Origin: Acidobacteriota bacterium
GTDB lineage: Bacteria; Acidobacteriota; Vicinamibacteria; Vicinamibacterales; Fen-181
Reading direction: 5' to 3'
DNA: 12,004 bases
NCBI GenBank assembly: GCA_003157675.1
Contig: PMKG01000344.1
Location: 1 to 12,004, forward strand
Part shown: positions 6,408-12,004 of the stretch, piece by piece
Position numbering within the stretch: the first letter of the stretch is position 1
Layout of the letters: every line of letters starts with the position of its first letter
Made by a program: the position numbers and the translations under genes
Notes under the pieces: generated by a model
The model's database searches: none
Told to the model about the DNA's origin: nothing
Seen by the model: the letters and a program-made list of their open reading frames with translations, nothing else

Positions 6408-7268
6408 ATGACCTCACGCCTACTGGCGGCCGTGGCCGCCGTCCTGCTGGTCGCGAATCTGTCCACGGGTGGGGCGCAGGCACAGGCTCCGGCCCAGAAG
6501 CCCGCCGCGCAACAGCCGCCGGCCCAGGTGGCCAAACCTGCGACGCCTCCGCCGCAGGCCCAGCCGCCCGCCGCCAGGCCGCCGGCGACGCCTCCCGCGC
6601 GCTCGGCCACGACGTCCTCCGCGCGCGGCGCGATCACGCTGGTGGTCACCGATCCGGTCGGCAAGACCATTCCTGACGTGCGCGTCGTCCTGGGCGGGGC
6701 GATGTCGCGCGACGGGACGACGTCGCGGGACGGCGGCCTGACGCTCGAAGGACTCCGGCCCGGCACCTATCGTCTCCGCTTCGAGGCCGCCGGCTTCGTC
6801 ACGCTGGAGCGTGAGGTGGCGGTGAAGACGGGGCCGGCGGTGGAAGTGGACGTCGCGCTCGACCGTGCGCCGGCCAAGCCGGTTGAGCCGCCGCCGCCCG
6901 CGCAGCCCGCCAACTCCCGCGCCACGATTCCGGTCGACCCGAACGCCGCCGTTGCGCTTCTCGAGTTGCCGGACTGGATTCAGCGGAACCTGATCGGCCG
7001 CAACGACCCGCAGAAGGAGGACAGCGTCGGCCGGACGCCGGTGCTGACGCCCATTGTCCTCCAGGTCCGCGACCCGACGCACCAGCGCGGGCGGGACGAC
7101 GCCGACGAGATCCTCTACGTCATCGCCGGCGAGGGCGTCCTGCGGACCGGAGGACGGGACCAGTCGCTGGACGCCGGGTCGCTGGCCGTGATCCCGAGGG
7201 GCGTGACCTACACGCTCGAGCGGCGCGGCCGCAATCCGCTGATCGCCCTGTCGGTCGTCGGCAAGTGA
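6408..7268 (+). CDS. exported carboxypeptidase-regulatory-like domain/cupin fusion protein
   Basis: A 286-residue secreted or periplasmic protein of unknown function. Residues 1-25 form a signal peptide (MTSRLLAAV... GGAQAQA). Residues 26-70 are a Pro/Ala/Gln linker. Residues 74-151 look like a carboxypeptidase-regulatory (Ig-like beta-sandwich) domain: ITLVVTDPVGKTIPDVRVVL, GLTLEGLRPGTYRLRFEAAGF, VTLEREVAV. A second proline-rich linker covers about 152-172, and residues 185-286 form a cupin (ADEILYVIAGEG, LDAGSLAVIPRGVTYTLE). The usual cupin metal ligands are absent: HxH is replaced by residues around Arg227-Arg229 and the motif-2 His by Tyr268. It is therefore more likely a metal-free binding or scaffold module than an oxygenase. 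Cytochrome c follows 82 bases downstream on the same strand, with its own ribosome site. The fold assignments are good; the role is unknown. Confidence 0.82.
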   Translation: MTSRLLAAVAAVLLVANLSTGGAQAQAPAQKPAAQQPPAQVAKPATPPPQAQPPAARPPATPPARSATTSSARGAITLVVTDPVGKTIPDVRVVLGGAMSRDGTTSRDGGLTLEGLRPGTYRLRFEAAGFVTLEREVAVKTGPAVEVDVALDRAPAKPVEPPPPAQPANSRATIPVDPNAAVALLELPDWIQRNLIGRNDPQKEDSVGRTPVLTPIVLQVRDPTHQRGRDDADEILYVIAGEGVLRTGGRDQSLDAGSLAVIPRGVTYTLERRGRNPLIALSVVGK

Positions 7269-7312
7269 TTTGACGGGCGGGGATGCGGGTAGCGAGCACG
7301 GAGGGCCGGTCG

Positions 7313-7343
7313 TATACTGAATTGAACCCGTCATTCAGAGGAG
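7313..7343 (+). promoter_or_regulatory. -10-like box and ribosome site before cytochrome c
   Basis: TATACT (7313-7318) is a plausible -10 hexamer with no clear -35 at the proper spacing. AGGAG (7339-7343) is seven bases before ATG 7351 and fixes the cytochrome start. This suggests the cytochrome can be transcribed apart from the cupin fusion upstream. Confidence 0.45.
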
Positions 7344-7350
7344 TGTTCCG

Positions 7351-7917
7351 ATGACACGACACACCGCGCTCGCCGCCGGCGCGGGGGCGTTCATGGCCGT
7401 CGCGTCCATCTCCATTCTCGCCGGGCAGCAGCCCGGCAGCCCTTATCCGCCGGCCAAGCCGCAGACGATGGCCCCCGCGGAAACGCCCGCCCGCGGCGCG
7501 CAGCTCGTGATGCTCGGCGGATGCAACGATTGCCATACCCCGAAGCTGCAGAACGGGGCCCCCGACATGTTGCGGATGCTGTCGGGACACCCGCAGAACG
7601 CCCCCCTCGCCCCGGAGGTCGTCGGCGGCGTGTCCGCCAACATGCTGCTCACCGCCTGGCGCGGACCGTGGGGCGTATCGCTCTCCCGCAACCTCACGCC
7701 GGACAAGGAAACCGGGATCGGCAGCTGGACCCTGGCTGACTTCAAGAAGACGATCAGGACCGGTGTGGATCCGAAGGGCGATGTGCTGATGCCGCCGATG
7801 CCGATCGCGGAAATCCAGAACCTGCCCGACCAGGATCTCAACGCCATTTACGCGTACCTGCGGACCATCAAGCCGATCCACAACCTGGTCGGCCGCACGG
7901 CGCCGCCGAAGAAGTAA
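7351..7917 (+). CDS. exported mono-heme cytochrome c
   Basis: A 188-residue periplasmic c-type cytochrome, an electron carrier with unknown partners. Residues 1 to about 25 are a signal peptide (MTRHTALAAGAG, hydrophobic core, ending ILAG-QQ). A proline-rich segment runs to residue 45. The heme site is GCNDCHTPK with Cys58, Cys61 and the proximal His62. The distal Met is probably Met147 or Met150 in LMPPMPI. DQDLNAIYAYLRTIKPI (about residues 162-178) is the C-terminal helix typical of the class I fold. Only one CxxCH is present, so it is mono-heme. It belongs with the small cytochromes annotated as cytochrome c family protein, seen as subunits of membrane-bound or periplasmic dehydrogenases, but no dehydrogenase is nearby. 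It ends in an inverted repeat before the regulator gene. Confidence 0.92.
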   Translation: MTRHTALAAGAGAFMAVASISILAGQQPGSPYPPAKPQTMAPAETPARGAQLVMLGGCNDCHTPKLQNGAPDMLRMLSGHPQNAPLAPEVVGGVSANMLLTAWRGPWGVSLSRNLTPDKETGIGSWTLADFKKTIRTGVDPKGDVLMPPMPIAEIQNLPDQDLNAIYAYLRTIKPIHNLVGRTAPPKK

Positions 7918-7918
7918 G

Positions 7919-7967
7919 CCTCGACCTCGCTCACGCCCGCGCCGCACGAACGGCCCGGCCGTCGAGG
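7919..7967. repeat. inverted repeat CCTCGAC/GTCGAGG after cytochrome c
   Basis: Seven-base perfect arms (7919-7925 and 7961-7967) flank 35 GC-rich bases that contain GGCCCGGCC. It starts right behind the cytochrome stop codon and could act as a terminator, though no T-run follows. The left arm with its flank, CCTCGACCTCGCTC (7919-7932), recurs exactly at 10664-10677, which points to a shared intergenic repeat. Confidence 0.4.
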
Positions 7968-7968
7968 T

Positions 7969-7984
7969 GGTGATCTGCGTCATA
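7969..7984. promoter_or_regulatory. Crp/Fnr-type operator upstream of the regulator/ric unit
   Basis: GGTGA-TCTGCG-TCATA has the TGA-N6-TCA core of Crp/Fnr family sites: eight of ten matches to TGTGA-N6-TCACA, and seven of ten to TTGAT-N4-ATCAA. It is centred at 7976.5, about 36 bases before the first ATG (8013) of a Crp/Fnr regulator whose recognition helix keeps the Glu and Arg that read TGA. If TACACT (8006-8011) is the -10, transcription starts near 8018 and the site is centred at about -41.5, the class II activator position. Autoregulation is inferred; part of the sequence (GTGATCTGC) also occurs at 3400, so chance is possible. Confidence 0.45.
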
Positions 7985-8012
7985 AACGCGCTCCAGGCGC
8001 GAGCCTACACTG

Positions 8013-8654
8013 ATGTCGACGCCCATGATCCCCGACGAACTCTGGCGCGCCTACGGCGCCCGCATCGTGCCCCTGAGCAAGGGCGAGACGCTCTTCGATC
8101 AGGGCACGACCGCCAGCAGCTTCTACCAGGTCAAGACGGGCCGCGTGAAGATGGTCAGTTACAACGACCAGGGACGCGAGTTCGTCCAGGGCCTGTTCAC
8201 CGACGGGCAGAGCTTCGGCGAACCGCCATTCTTCAACGACGTGCCGTACCCAGCCTCGGCGATGGCAGTCGTCGCGAGCGACGTGTGGACGTGCGGCCGG
8301 GCCGCGTTCCTCCGGTTGCTCGCCGAACACCCGGCCATCCACCTCGAGCTCACGAAGGTGCTGAGCGGGCGGCTCGTCTACAAGTCGATGATGCTCGCCG
8401 AGATCGCGGTCGAGGAGGCCGAGCACCGCCTGGCGACCCTCATCGAGTACCTGCGCGGCACCGACCCGGCGGGCACGACTCGCGCTTACCGCGTGCCGTT
8501 CACGCGGCAGCAGCTGGCGGACATGACGGGACTGCGCGTCGAGACCGTCGTGCGGTCGATCAAGGCGATGGAGCAGCGCGGCGCGCTCGAGATCGAGGAC
8601 GGCAAGATTGTCTGGCACGGGCCGGAAGACGCACATACAGGGACCGGCAGGTGA
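8013..8654 (+). CDS. Crp/Fnr-family transcriptional regulator
   Basis: A 213-residue cytoplasmic DNA-binding regulator. Residues about 15-125 form the cyclic-nucleotide-binding-like beta-roll (GETLFDQGTTASSFYQVKTGRVKM, QSFGE at 67-70), then a long dimerisation helix, then a Crp-type winged helix (TRQQLADMTGL at 164-174; recognition helix VETVVR at 176-181). It lacks the Arg that binds the cAMP phosphate (the equivalent stretch is PYPASA). It also lacks FNR's N-terminal cysteine cluster; the only Cys is at 94. So it is neither a typical Crp nor an oxygen-sensing FNR, and Dnr-like NO sensing is a possibility. In VETVVR, Glu177 and Arg181 match the FNR/CRP base-contacting residues. ric follows after 22 bases, supporting a role in nitrosative or oxidative stress control. 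No clear ribosome site is seen; ATG 8025 (Met5) is an alternative start. The signal is unknown. Confidence 0.9.
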   Translation: MSTPMIPDELWRAYGARIVPLSKGETLFDQGTTASSFYQVKTGRVKMVSYNDQGREFVQGLFTDGQSFGEPPFFNDVPYPASAMAVVASDVWTCGRAAFLRLLAEHPAIHLELTKVLSGRLVYKSMMLAEIAVEEAEHRLATLIEYLRGTDPAGTTRAYRVPFTRQQLADMTGLRVETVVRSIKAMEQRGALEIEDGKIVWHGPEDAHTGTGR

Positions 8655-8676
8655 CGGTCCGGAAAGCAGCCCCACC

Positions 8677-9396
8677 ATGTTGAACCGAGAGATGACCATT
8701 CGCAGCGTCGTGGCCGACGATTACCGGGCCGCGGCCGTGTTCGAACGCCACGGGATCGATTTCTGCTGCGGCGGGAACCGCCCGATTGCGGAGGCCTGCC
8801 GCGAGCGGGGCACGGACGACCGGCAGGTGGTGGCCCAGCTCGAGGCCGCCCTCGCGTCGGCCCAGGACCAGCCCCGGTTCGCCGCCTGGGACCTCGACTT
8901 CCTGGCGACCTACATCGTCAACAACCATCACGCTTACGTGCGGCAGGCGGTCGGCCCGATGCAGGCGCACACGCGCAAGGTGGCCGAAGTGCACGGCGAC
9001 CACCATCCGGAGGTCAGGGAGATCGCGCAGCGATTCGACCTCGTCGTCGCGGACCTGACGGCGCACATGGCCAAGGAAGAGCGGATGTTGTTTCCCTACA
9101 TCAGCCGGCTGTCCGCGGCCGCGCGCGGCGGGGAACTGCCCGTGGCGCCGTTCGGAACGATCGCCAACCCGATCGGGATGATGGAGATCGAGCACAAGAA
9201 CGCCGGGGATCACCTGGCGGCAATCAGGACGCTGAGCGCCGGATTCGTCCCACCTTCAGACGCGTGTACGACCTTCAAGGTGACGTACCAGGAACTGCAG
9301 GCGTTCGAAGCGGATCTGCACCGGCACGTCCACCTCGAGAACAACATCCTCTTCCCGCGAGCGCTCGACCTCGAGCGGGAGCTGCGGGAGAAATGA
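8677..9396 (+). CDS. ric: iron-sulfur cluster repair di-iron protein (Ric/YtfE/ScdA)
   Basis: Cytoplasmic hemerythrin-like di-iron protein that repairs Fe-S clusters damaged by nitric oxide or peroxide. It has 239 residues from ATG 8677, collinear with E. coli YtfE (220). The N-terminal ScdA domain (residues 6-60) holds the hallmark DFCCGG with Cys30-Cys31. The four-helix domain carries the expected iron ligands by alignment: His85, His130 and Glu134 (HMAKEE), His173 (MEIEH), His217 and Glu221 (HVHLENN), followed by ILFPRAL. PPSDACTTF matches the YtfE segment PPPEACTTW. The frame is open upstream to 8608, inside the regulator gene; ATG 8677 gives the family N-terminus, with only a weak GGAAAG upstream. 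It is co-oriented with the regulator 22 bases before it, so probably co-transcribed and under its control. The assignment is secure. Confidence 0.95.
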   Translation: MLNREMTIRSVVADDYRAAAVFERHGIDFCCGGNRPIAEACRERGTDDRQVVAQLEAALASAQDQPRFAAWDLDFLATYIVNNHHAYVRQAVGPMQAHTRKVAEVHGDHHPEVREIAQRFDLVVADLTAHMAKEERMLFPYISRLSAAARGGELPVAPFGTIANPIGMMEIEHKNAGDHLAAIRTLSAGFVPPSDACTTFKVTYQELQAFEADLHRHVHLENNILFPRALDLERELREK

Positions 9397-9411
9397 GCAC
9401 GACTGGAAGAA

Positions 9412-9428
9412 GCCCGTCATGCGCGGGC
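9412..9428. terminator. short hairpin between convergent ric and NlpC/P60 genes
   Basis: GCCCG (9412-9416) and CGGGC (9424-9428) form a five-pair stem with a seven-base loop in the 39-base gap between two convergent stop codons. No T-run follows on either strand. The position favours a bidirectional terminator; the stem alone is weak evidence. Confidence 0.3.
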
Positions 9429-9435
9429 GGTCGCC

Positions 9436-10587
9436 CTACATCCGCCTGGCCCTCACGAGGCGTTTGAGCAGCGATTCGCTGTACCTCGGCGACGCGGGAT
9501 CGAAGCTGTTCAGCTTCACCATGCCCGAGCAGTGGATGAAGAGCTTCCCTCCGAGGTAGATCCCGGTGTGGGTGATGCGCGTCACGCCGGGTCGGGGGCC
9601 GAAGAACAGCACGTCGCCTCTGCGGAGTTGCGCCAGGTCGTCATCGAGCGGCACGGCCGCGCCCTGGTTCGCCTGCTGGTCCGTGTCGCGCTGCAGTTCG
9701 AGGCCGTTCAGCCGGAACACGGTCTTGAGGAATCCGGAGCAGTCGAACCCTCGGGCGGACGTGCCGCCCCACAGGTAGGGCACGCCCATGAAGCGGCGCG
9801 CTGTCTGTTCGATGTTCTCGGGCGTGACGGCGCGCGATGCCTTCCACGCCCCATAGTCGGCGGCGTCCGTGCGGCTGAGGAATCCCTTTCGACCGTCAGG
9901 CAGACGAACGGGAATCCATGAGCCCGCCTGGCCTGCCGCTTCCAGCATGTCTCCGACGACGAGGTCGGACACCACGGGAGCGTCGGCCGACGCCTGTTCC
10001 CTGACGATCGCGAACTGGGACGTGACCACGACGCGTGGCGAGCGGGCGAACGCGTCCGCCTGCTCGCCGGTTGCGAGCGCCAGGTGGTCTGCCTCCATCC
10101 ACCCGAGGTAGCGGTCGTCGAGCGACTGCACGTAGTACCAGCCGCCCTCCTTCTTGAGCAGCTTCACCACCATGCCGGCCAGGAGCTGATTGGCCAGCTC
10201 CGAGGCGTGAGAAGGCTTGGTCTTCATCACGGCCACGCTGACCGTCACGATGCCCAGCGGCTTCACGGCGAGTTCCGGGCCTGGCAGCACGGCGACCTTG
10301 TCGACGACGCCCGTGAGACCCGCATCGCGAAATGCGGTGACGAGGGCCTCCTTCGCGGCCGGTTGGTCCACGTCGCCCGTCAATTCGATCGACGGTCCTC
10401 GCGTCTCCACTCTGACGTCGAACACCGCGACGCGCGCGTCGGGCGCGAAGCGCGCCTTCACGGCCGCCACGATATCGGCGGGGGCCGGCGGCGCCTGTGC
10501 CTGGCCGGCAAGGCGGGGTGCGACGGCCGCTCCAACGGCCAGCACGACGACGAGGAGAGCGCGGCAAATTGAGCCGTGACGTGGCAT
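9436..10587 (-). CDS. exported NlpC/P60 peptidase with BON-like and SH3 domains
   Basis: A 383-residue secreted cell-wall peptidase, probably cleaving gamma-D-glutamyl-diamino-acid bonds in peptidoglycan stem peptides, as the NlpC/P60 family does. Residues 1-29 are a signal peptide ending near LAGQA. Residues 36-101 resemble a BON domain (VRVETRGPSIELTGDVDQ... GVVDKVAVLP). Residues 108-172 (VSVAVMKTKPSHASELANQL, GGWYYVQ, YLGWMEADHL) and 184-245 (SQFAIVREQASADAPVV, SWIPVRLPDGRKGFLSR) are two bacterial SH3 domains. Residues 255-383 are the catalytic domain with Cys283 (GFDCSGF), His340 (THTGIYLGG) and a polar third residue, probably His352 (FIHCSG). PYLWGGTS and LRRGDVLFF are also typical, so the active site is intact. 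ATG 10587 is supported by GGAG nine bases upstream. SH3-NlpC/P60 proteins are common; the added BON-like domain is less usual. Confidence 0.92.
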   Translation of the reverse strand: MPRHGSICRALLVVVLAVGAAVAPRLAGQAQAPPAPADIVAAVKARFAPDARVAVFDVRVETRGPSIELTGDVDQPAAKEALVTAFRDAGLTGVVDKVAVLPGPELAVKPLGIVTVSVAVMKTKPSHASELANQLLAGMVVKLLKKEGGWYYVQSLDDRYLGWMEADHLALATGEQADAFARSPRVVVTSQFAIVREQASADAPVVSDLVVGDMLEAAGQAGSWIPVRLPDGRKGFLSRTDAADYGAWKASRAVTPENIEQTARRFMGVPYLWGGTSARGFDCSGFLKTVFRLNGLELQRDTDQQANQGAAVPLDDDLAQLRRGDVLFFGPRPGVTRITHTGIYLGGKLFIHCSGMVKLNSFDPASPRYSESLLKRLVRARRM

Positions 10588-10663
10588 GAAGGCACGCTCC
10601 TATCGAAACTCGCGCGGAGGATAGCACAGGAATCGGCATACGCCTTACGCCTCGCAGCCCACC

Positions 10664-10726
10664 CCTCGACCTCGCTCCGGGTGCCCTGAGCGAGCTCTTC
10701 GGTCTTCTCCAGGGCGAGTCGAAGGG
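10664..10726. repeat. imperfect palindromic REP-like element
   Basis: The left arm CCTCGACCTCGCTCCGGG (10664-10681) is an imperfect inverse of CCAGGGCGAGTCGAAGGG (10709-10726). Between them lies CCCTGAGCGAGC, itself related to the same unit. The string belongs to the CCTTCGACTCGCTCAGGG-like family of dispersed palindromes that I recall from intergenic DNA of many high-GC bacteria. The first 14 bases also occur at 7919-7932. It fills most of the gap between two divergent genes (NlpC/P60 and uvrA-like) and leaves little room for promoters. Confidence 0.55.
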
Positions 10727-10735
10727 CGGGAACGG

Positions 10736-10741
10736 TAGAAT
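10736..10741 (+). promoter_or_regulatory. -10-like TAGAAT overlapping the uvrA-like start
   Basis: TAGAAT at 10736-10741 overlaps the ATG at 10740. If it is a -10 box, transcription starts near 10748, next to an in-frame GTG at 10749, giving a leaderless message starting at residue 4 of the annotated protein. No good Shine-Dalgarno precedes either codon. This is inference from one hexamer. Confidence 0.3.
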
Positions 10742-12004
10742 GCCCAGTGTGAATACGCTATCGGTGCGCGGCGCGAGCGAGCACAACCTCAAGGGGATCG
10801 ACGTCGATCTGCCCCGCGGCGCGATCACCGTCGTGACCGGCGTGTCGGGCTCCGGCAAGTCGTCGCTGGCCTTCGACACGATCTGCCGTGAGGCGCAGCG
10901 CCGCTATCTCGAGACCTTCTCCTCCTACGCCAGACAGTTTCTCGGGCGCATGGCGCGCCCGGCCGTGCGGTCGATCACCGGGCTCTCGCCGGCTATCGCC
11001 GTCGATCAGCGGACGACGGTCCGCAATCCCCGATCCACGGTCGGCACGTTGAGCGGGCTGCACGACGACCTGCGCCTCCTGTTCGCGAGGCTGGGCGCGC
11101 CGGTCGAAGGGGTCCGCCTCGAACGGCGCCTGTTCTCGTTCAACTCGCCCCATGGCGCCTGCCCCGCCTGCCAGGGCCTTGGCGTCGAGGATCGCCTCGA
11201 CCCGGACCTGCTCGTCGCCGACCCCGCGAAGACGATTCGCCAGGGCGCGCTCGTCATCACGACACCCACAGGCTACGTGATCTACTCGCAGGTGACCATC
11301 GACGTGCTCGACCAGGTCTGCCGCGCCCACCTTTTCGACGTCGATACGCCGTGGAGGGACCTCACCGAGGAGCAGCGCGCCATCGTCCTGAACGGATCGG
11401 ACCGAATCCGGATTCCGTACGGCAAGCACCCGCTCGCCTCGCGCCTGCGCTGGAGCGGCATTACCGCCAGGCCGAGAGAGGAAGGGGTCTACAAGGGGAT
11501 CCTCCCGGTGATGGAGCAGATCCTCAAGCGGAGCCGGAACCGGAACATCCTCCGGTTCGTGCGAAGCCTGCCGTGCCGCGCGTGCGGCGGCGCGCGCCTG
11601 AGGCCGGAGGCGCTCGCCGTGACGTTCCGCGATCGGCACATCGGCGCGCTGTCCACGCTCCCGATCGATCTGCTCGGCCAGTTCCTGGGCTCCCAGGTGT
11701 TCACGGCGGCCGAGGCGCCTGTCGGCGAGCCGATCCGGGCCGGGATGCTCGCGCGCATCGCGTTGCTGTCCCGGCTTGGTCTCGATCACCTCACCCTCGA
11801 CCGGTCGTCGACGACGCTGTCGGGCGGCGAGGCGCAGCGGCTGCGCCTCGCGTCGCAGGTGGGCGCCGACCTCGGCGGCGTGCTCTACGTGTTCGACGAG
11901 CCGTCGGTCGGCCTTCACCCGCTCGAACAGGACCGCCTGCTCGACGTCATCGCCATGCTGCGCGAGCGCGGCAACACGGTCCTCGTCGTCGAGCACGACG
12001 AGGA
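10740..12004 (+). CDS. UvrA-family ABC ATPase lacking the UvrB-binding domain (UvrA2-like; partial)
   Basis: N-terminal 421 residues of an excinuclease UvrA-family ATPase, cut by the window end. Walker A is GVSGSGKSS (34-42), the Q-loop region YARQFLGRM (64-71), the ABC signature LSGGE (360-364) and Walker B VFDEPSVGLH (Asp386-Glu387), then VVEHDE. In E. coli UvrA about 150 residues lie between LLFARVG and RLFSFNNPAGACPTC, including the UvrB-binding domain and the first zinc-binding CxxC. Here LLFARLG (114-120) leads within about ten residues to RLFSFNSPHGACPAC (130-144). This matches class II UvrA (Deinococcus UvrA2, Streptomyces DrrC), linked to DNA-damage tolerance or drug self-resistance rather than to canonical UvrABC incision. 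The other CxxC pairs (CPAC 141-144, CRAC 279-282) remain. The start is ATG 10740 or, if leaderless, GTG 10749. Confidence 0.93.
   Translation, partial: MPSVNTLSVRGASEHNLKGIDVDLPRGAITVVTGVSGSGKSSLAFDTICREAQRRYLETFSSYARQFLGRMARPAVRSITGLSPAIAVDQRTTVRNPRSTVGTLSGLHDDLRLLFARLGAPVEGVRLERRLFSFNSPHGACPACQGLGVEDRLDPDLLVADPAKTIRQGALVITTPTGYVIYSQVTIDVLDQVCRAHLFDVDTPWRDLTEEQRAIVLNGSDRIRIPYGKHPLASRLRWSGITARPREEGVYKGILPVMEQILKRSRNRNILRFVRSLPCRACGGARLRPEALAVTFRDRHIGALSTLPIDLLGQFLGSQVFTAAEAPVGEPIRAGMLARIALLSRLGLDHLTLDRSSTTLSGGEAQRLRLASQVGADLGGVLYVFDEPSVGLHPLEQDRLLDVIAMLRERGNTVLVVEHDE

Noticed and set aside
8013..8654. Naming the regulator crp or fnr
   Set aside because: The cAMP-contact Arg is missing and there is no N-terminal Fe-S cysteine cluster, so neither name is justified.
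10758..11996. Minus-strand open frame of 412 codons opposite the UvrA-like gene
   Set aside because: Shadow of a clear ABC ATPase frame; codon-complementary composition and no domain.

Overview
The window is high-GC DNA, densely coded on both strands, from a bacterium. Several traits suggest an Acidobacteriota-like genome, perhaps Vicinamibacteria: a lipoprotein with a poly-threonine linker, a carboxypeptidase-regulatory-domain protein, short palindromic intergenic repeats, and -10-like hexamers very close to start codons. No 16S or marker gene is present, so the placement is inference from style. There are nine complete or nearly complete protein genes plus two cut by the window edges. No tRNA, rRNA, CRISPR, transposase or integrase is visible, and no gap exceeds about 210 bases.

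Layout. 1-1502 (minus): a gamma-glutamyltransferase precursor, cut at its C-terminus by the window start. It is divergent from a YtcJ-type amidohydrolase lipoprotein (1537-3264, plus) across a 34-base gap that carries a palindromic -10 box. 3265-3469: an intergenic stretch with several inverted repeats and a foldable leader. 3470-3940 (plus): a small threonine-linker lipoprotein, convergent with the threonine pair thrC (3956-5254, minus) and thrB (5251-6231, minus), which overlap by ATGA. 6232-6407: an intergenic stretch with two strong palindromes and a candidate thrB promoter. 6408-7268 (plus): an exported fusion of a carboxypeptidase-regulatory-like domain and a cupin without its metal ligands. 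7351-7917 (plus): an exported mono-heme cytochrome c. 8013-8654 and 8677-9396 (plus): a Crp/Fnr-family regulator followed 22 bases later by a Ric/YtfE/ScdA di-iron iron-sulfur repair protein. 9436-10587 (minus): an exported NlpC/P60 peptidase with BON-like and SH3 domains. 10740-12004 (plus): a UvrA-family ABC ATPase, cut by the window end, that lacks the UvrB-binding domain (UvrA2-like).

How the genes work together. thrB and thrC catalyse the last two steps of threonine synthesis and look translationally coupled. The regulator and ric form a plausible nitrosative/oxidative stress module. A Crp/Fnr-type palindrome lies just upstream, and its core matches what the regulator's recognition helix should read. 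The other genes are mostly envelope functions (peptide and cell-wall hydrolysis, electron transfer, lipoproteins) without an obvious shared pathway. I see no clear undescribed defence or mobile system. The best leads are the UvrA2-like protein, the regulator/operator/ric unit, the foldable leader of the lipoprotein gene, the ligand-less cupin fusion, and the recurring -10-next-to-start arrangement.
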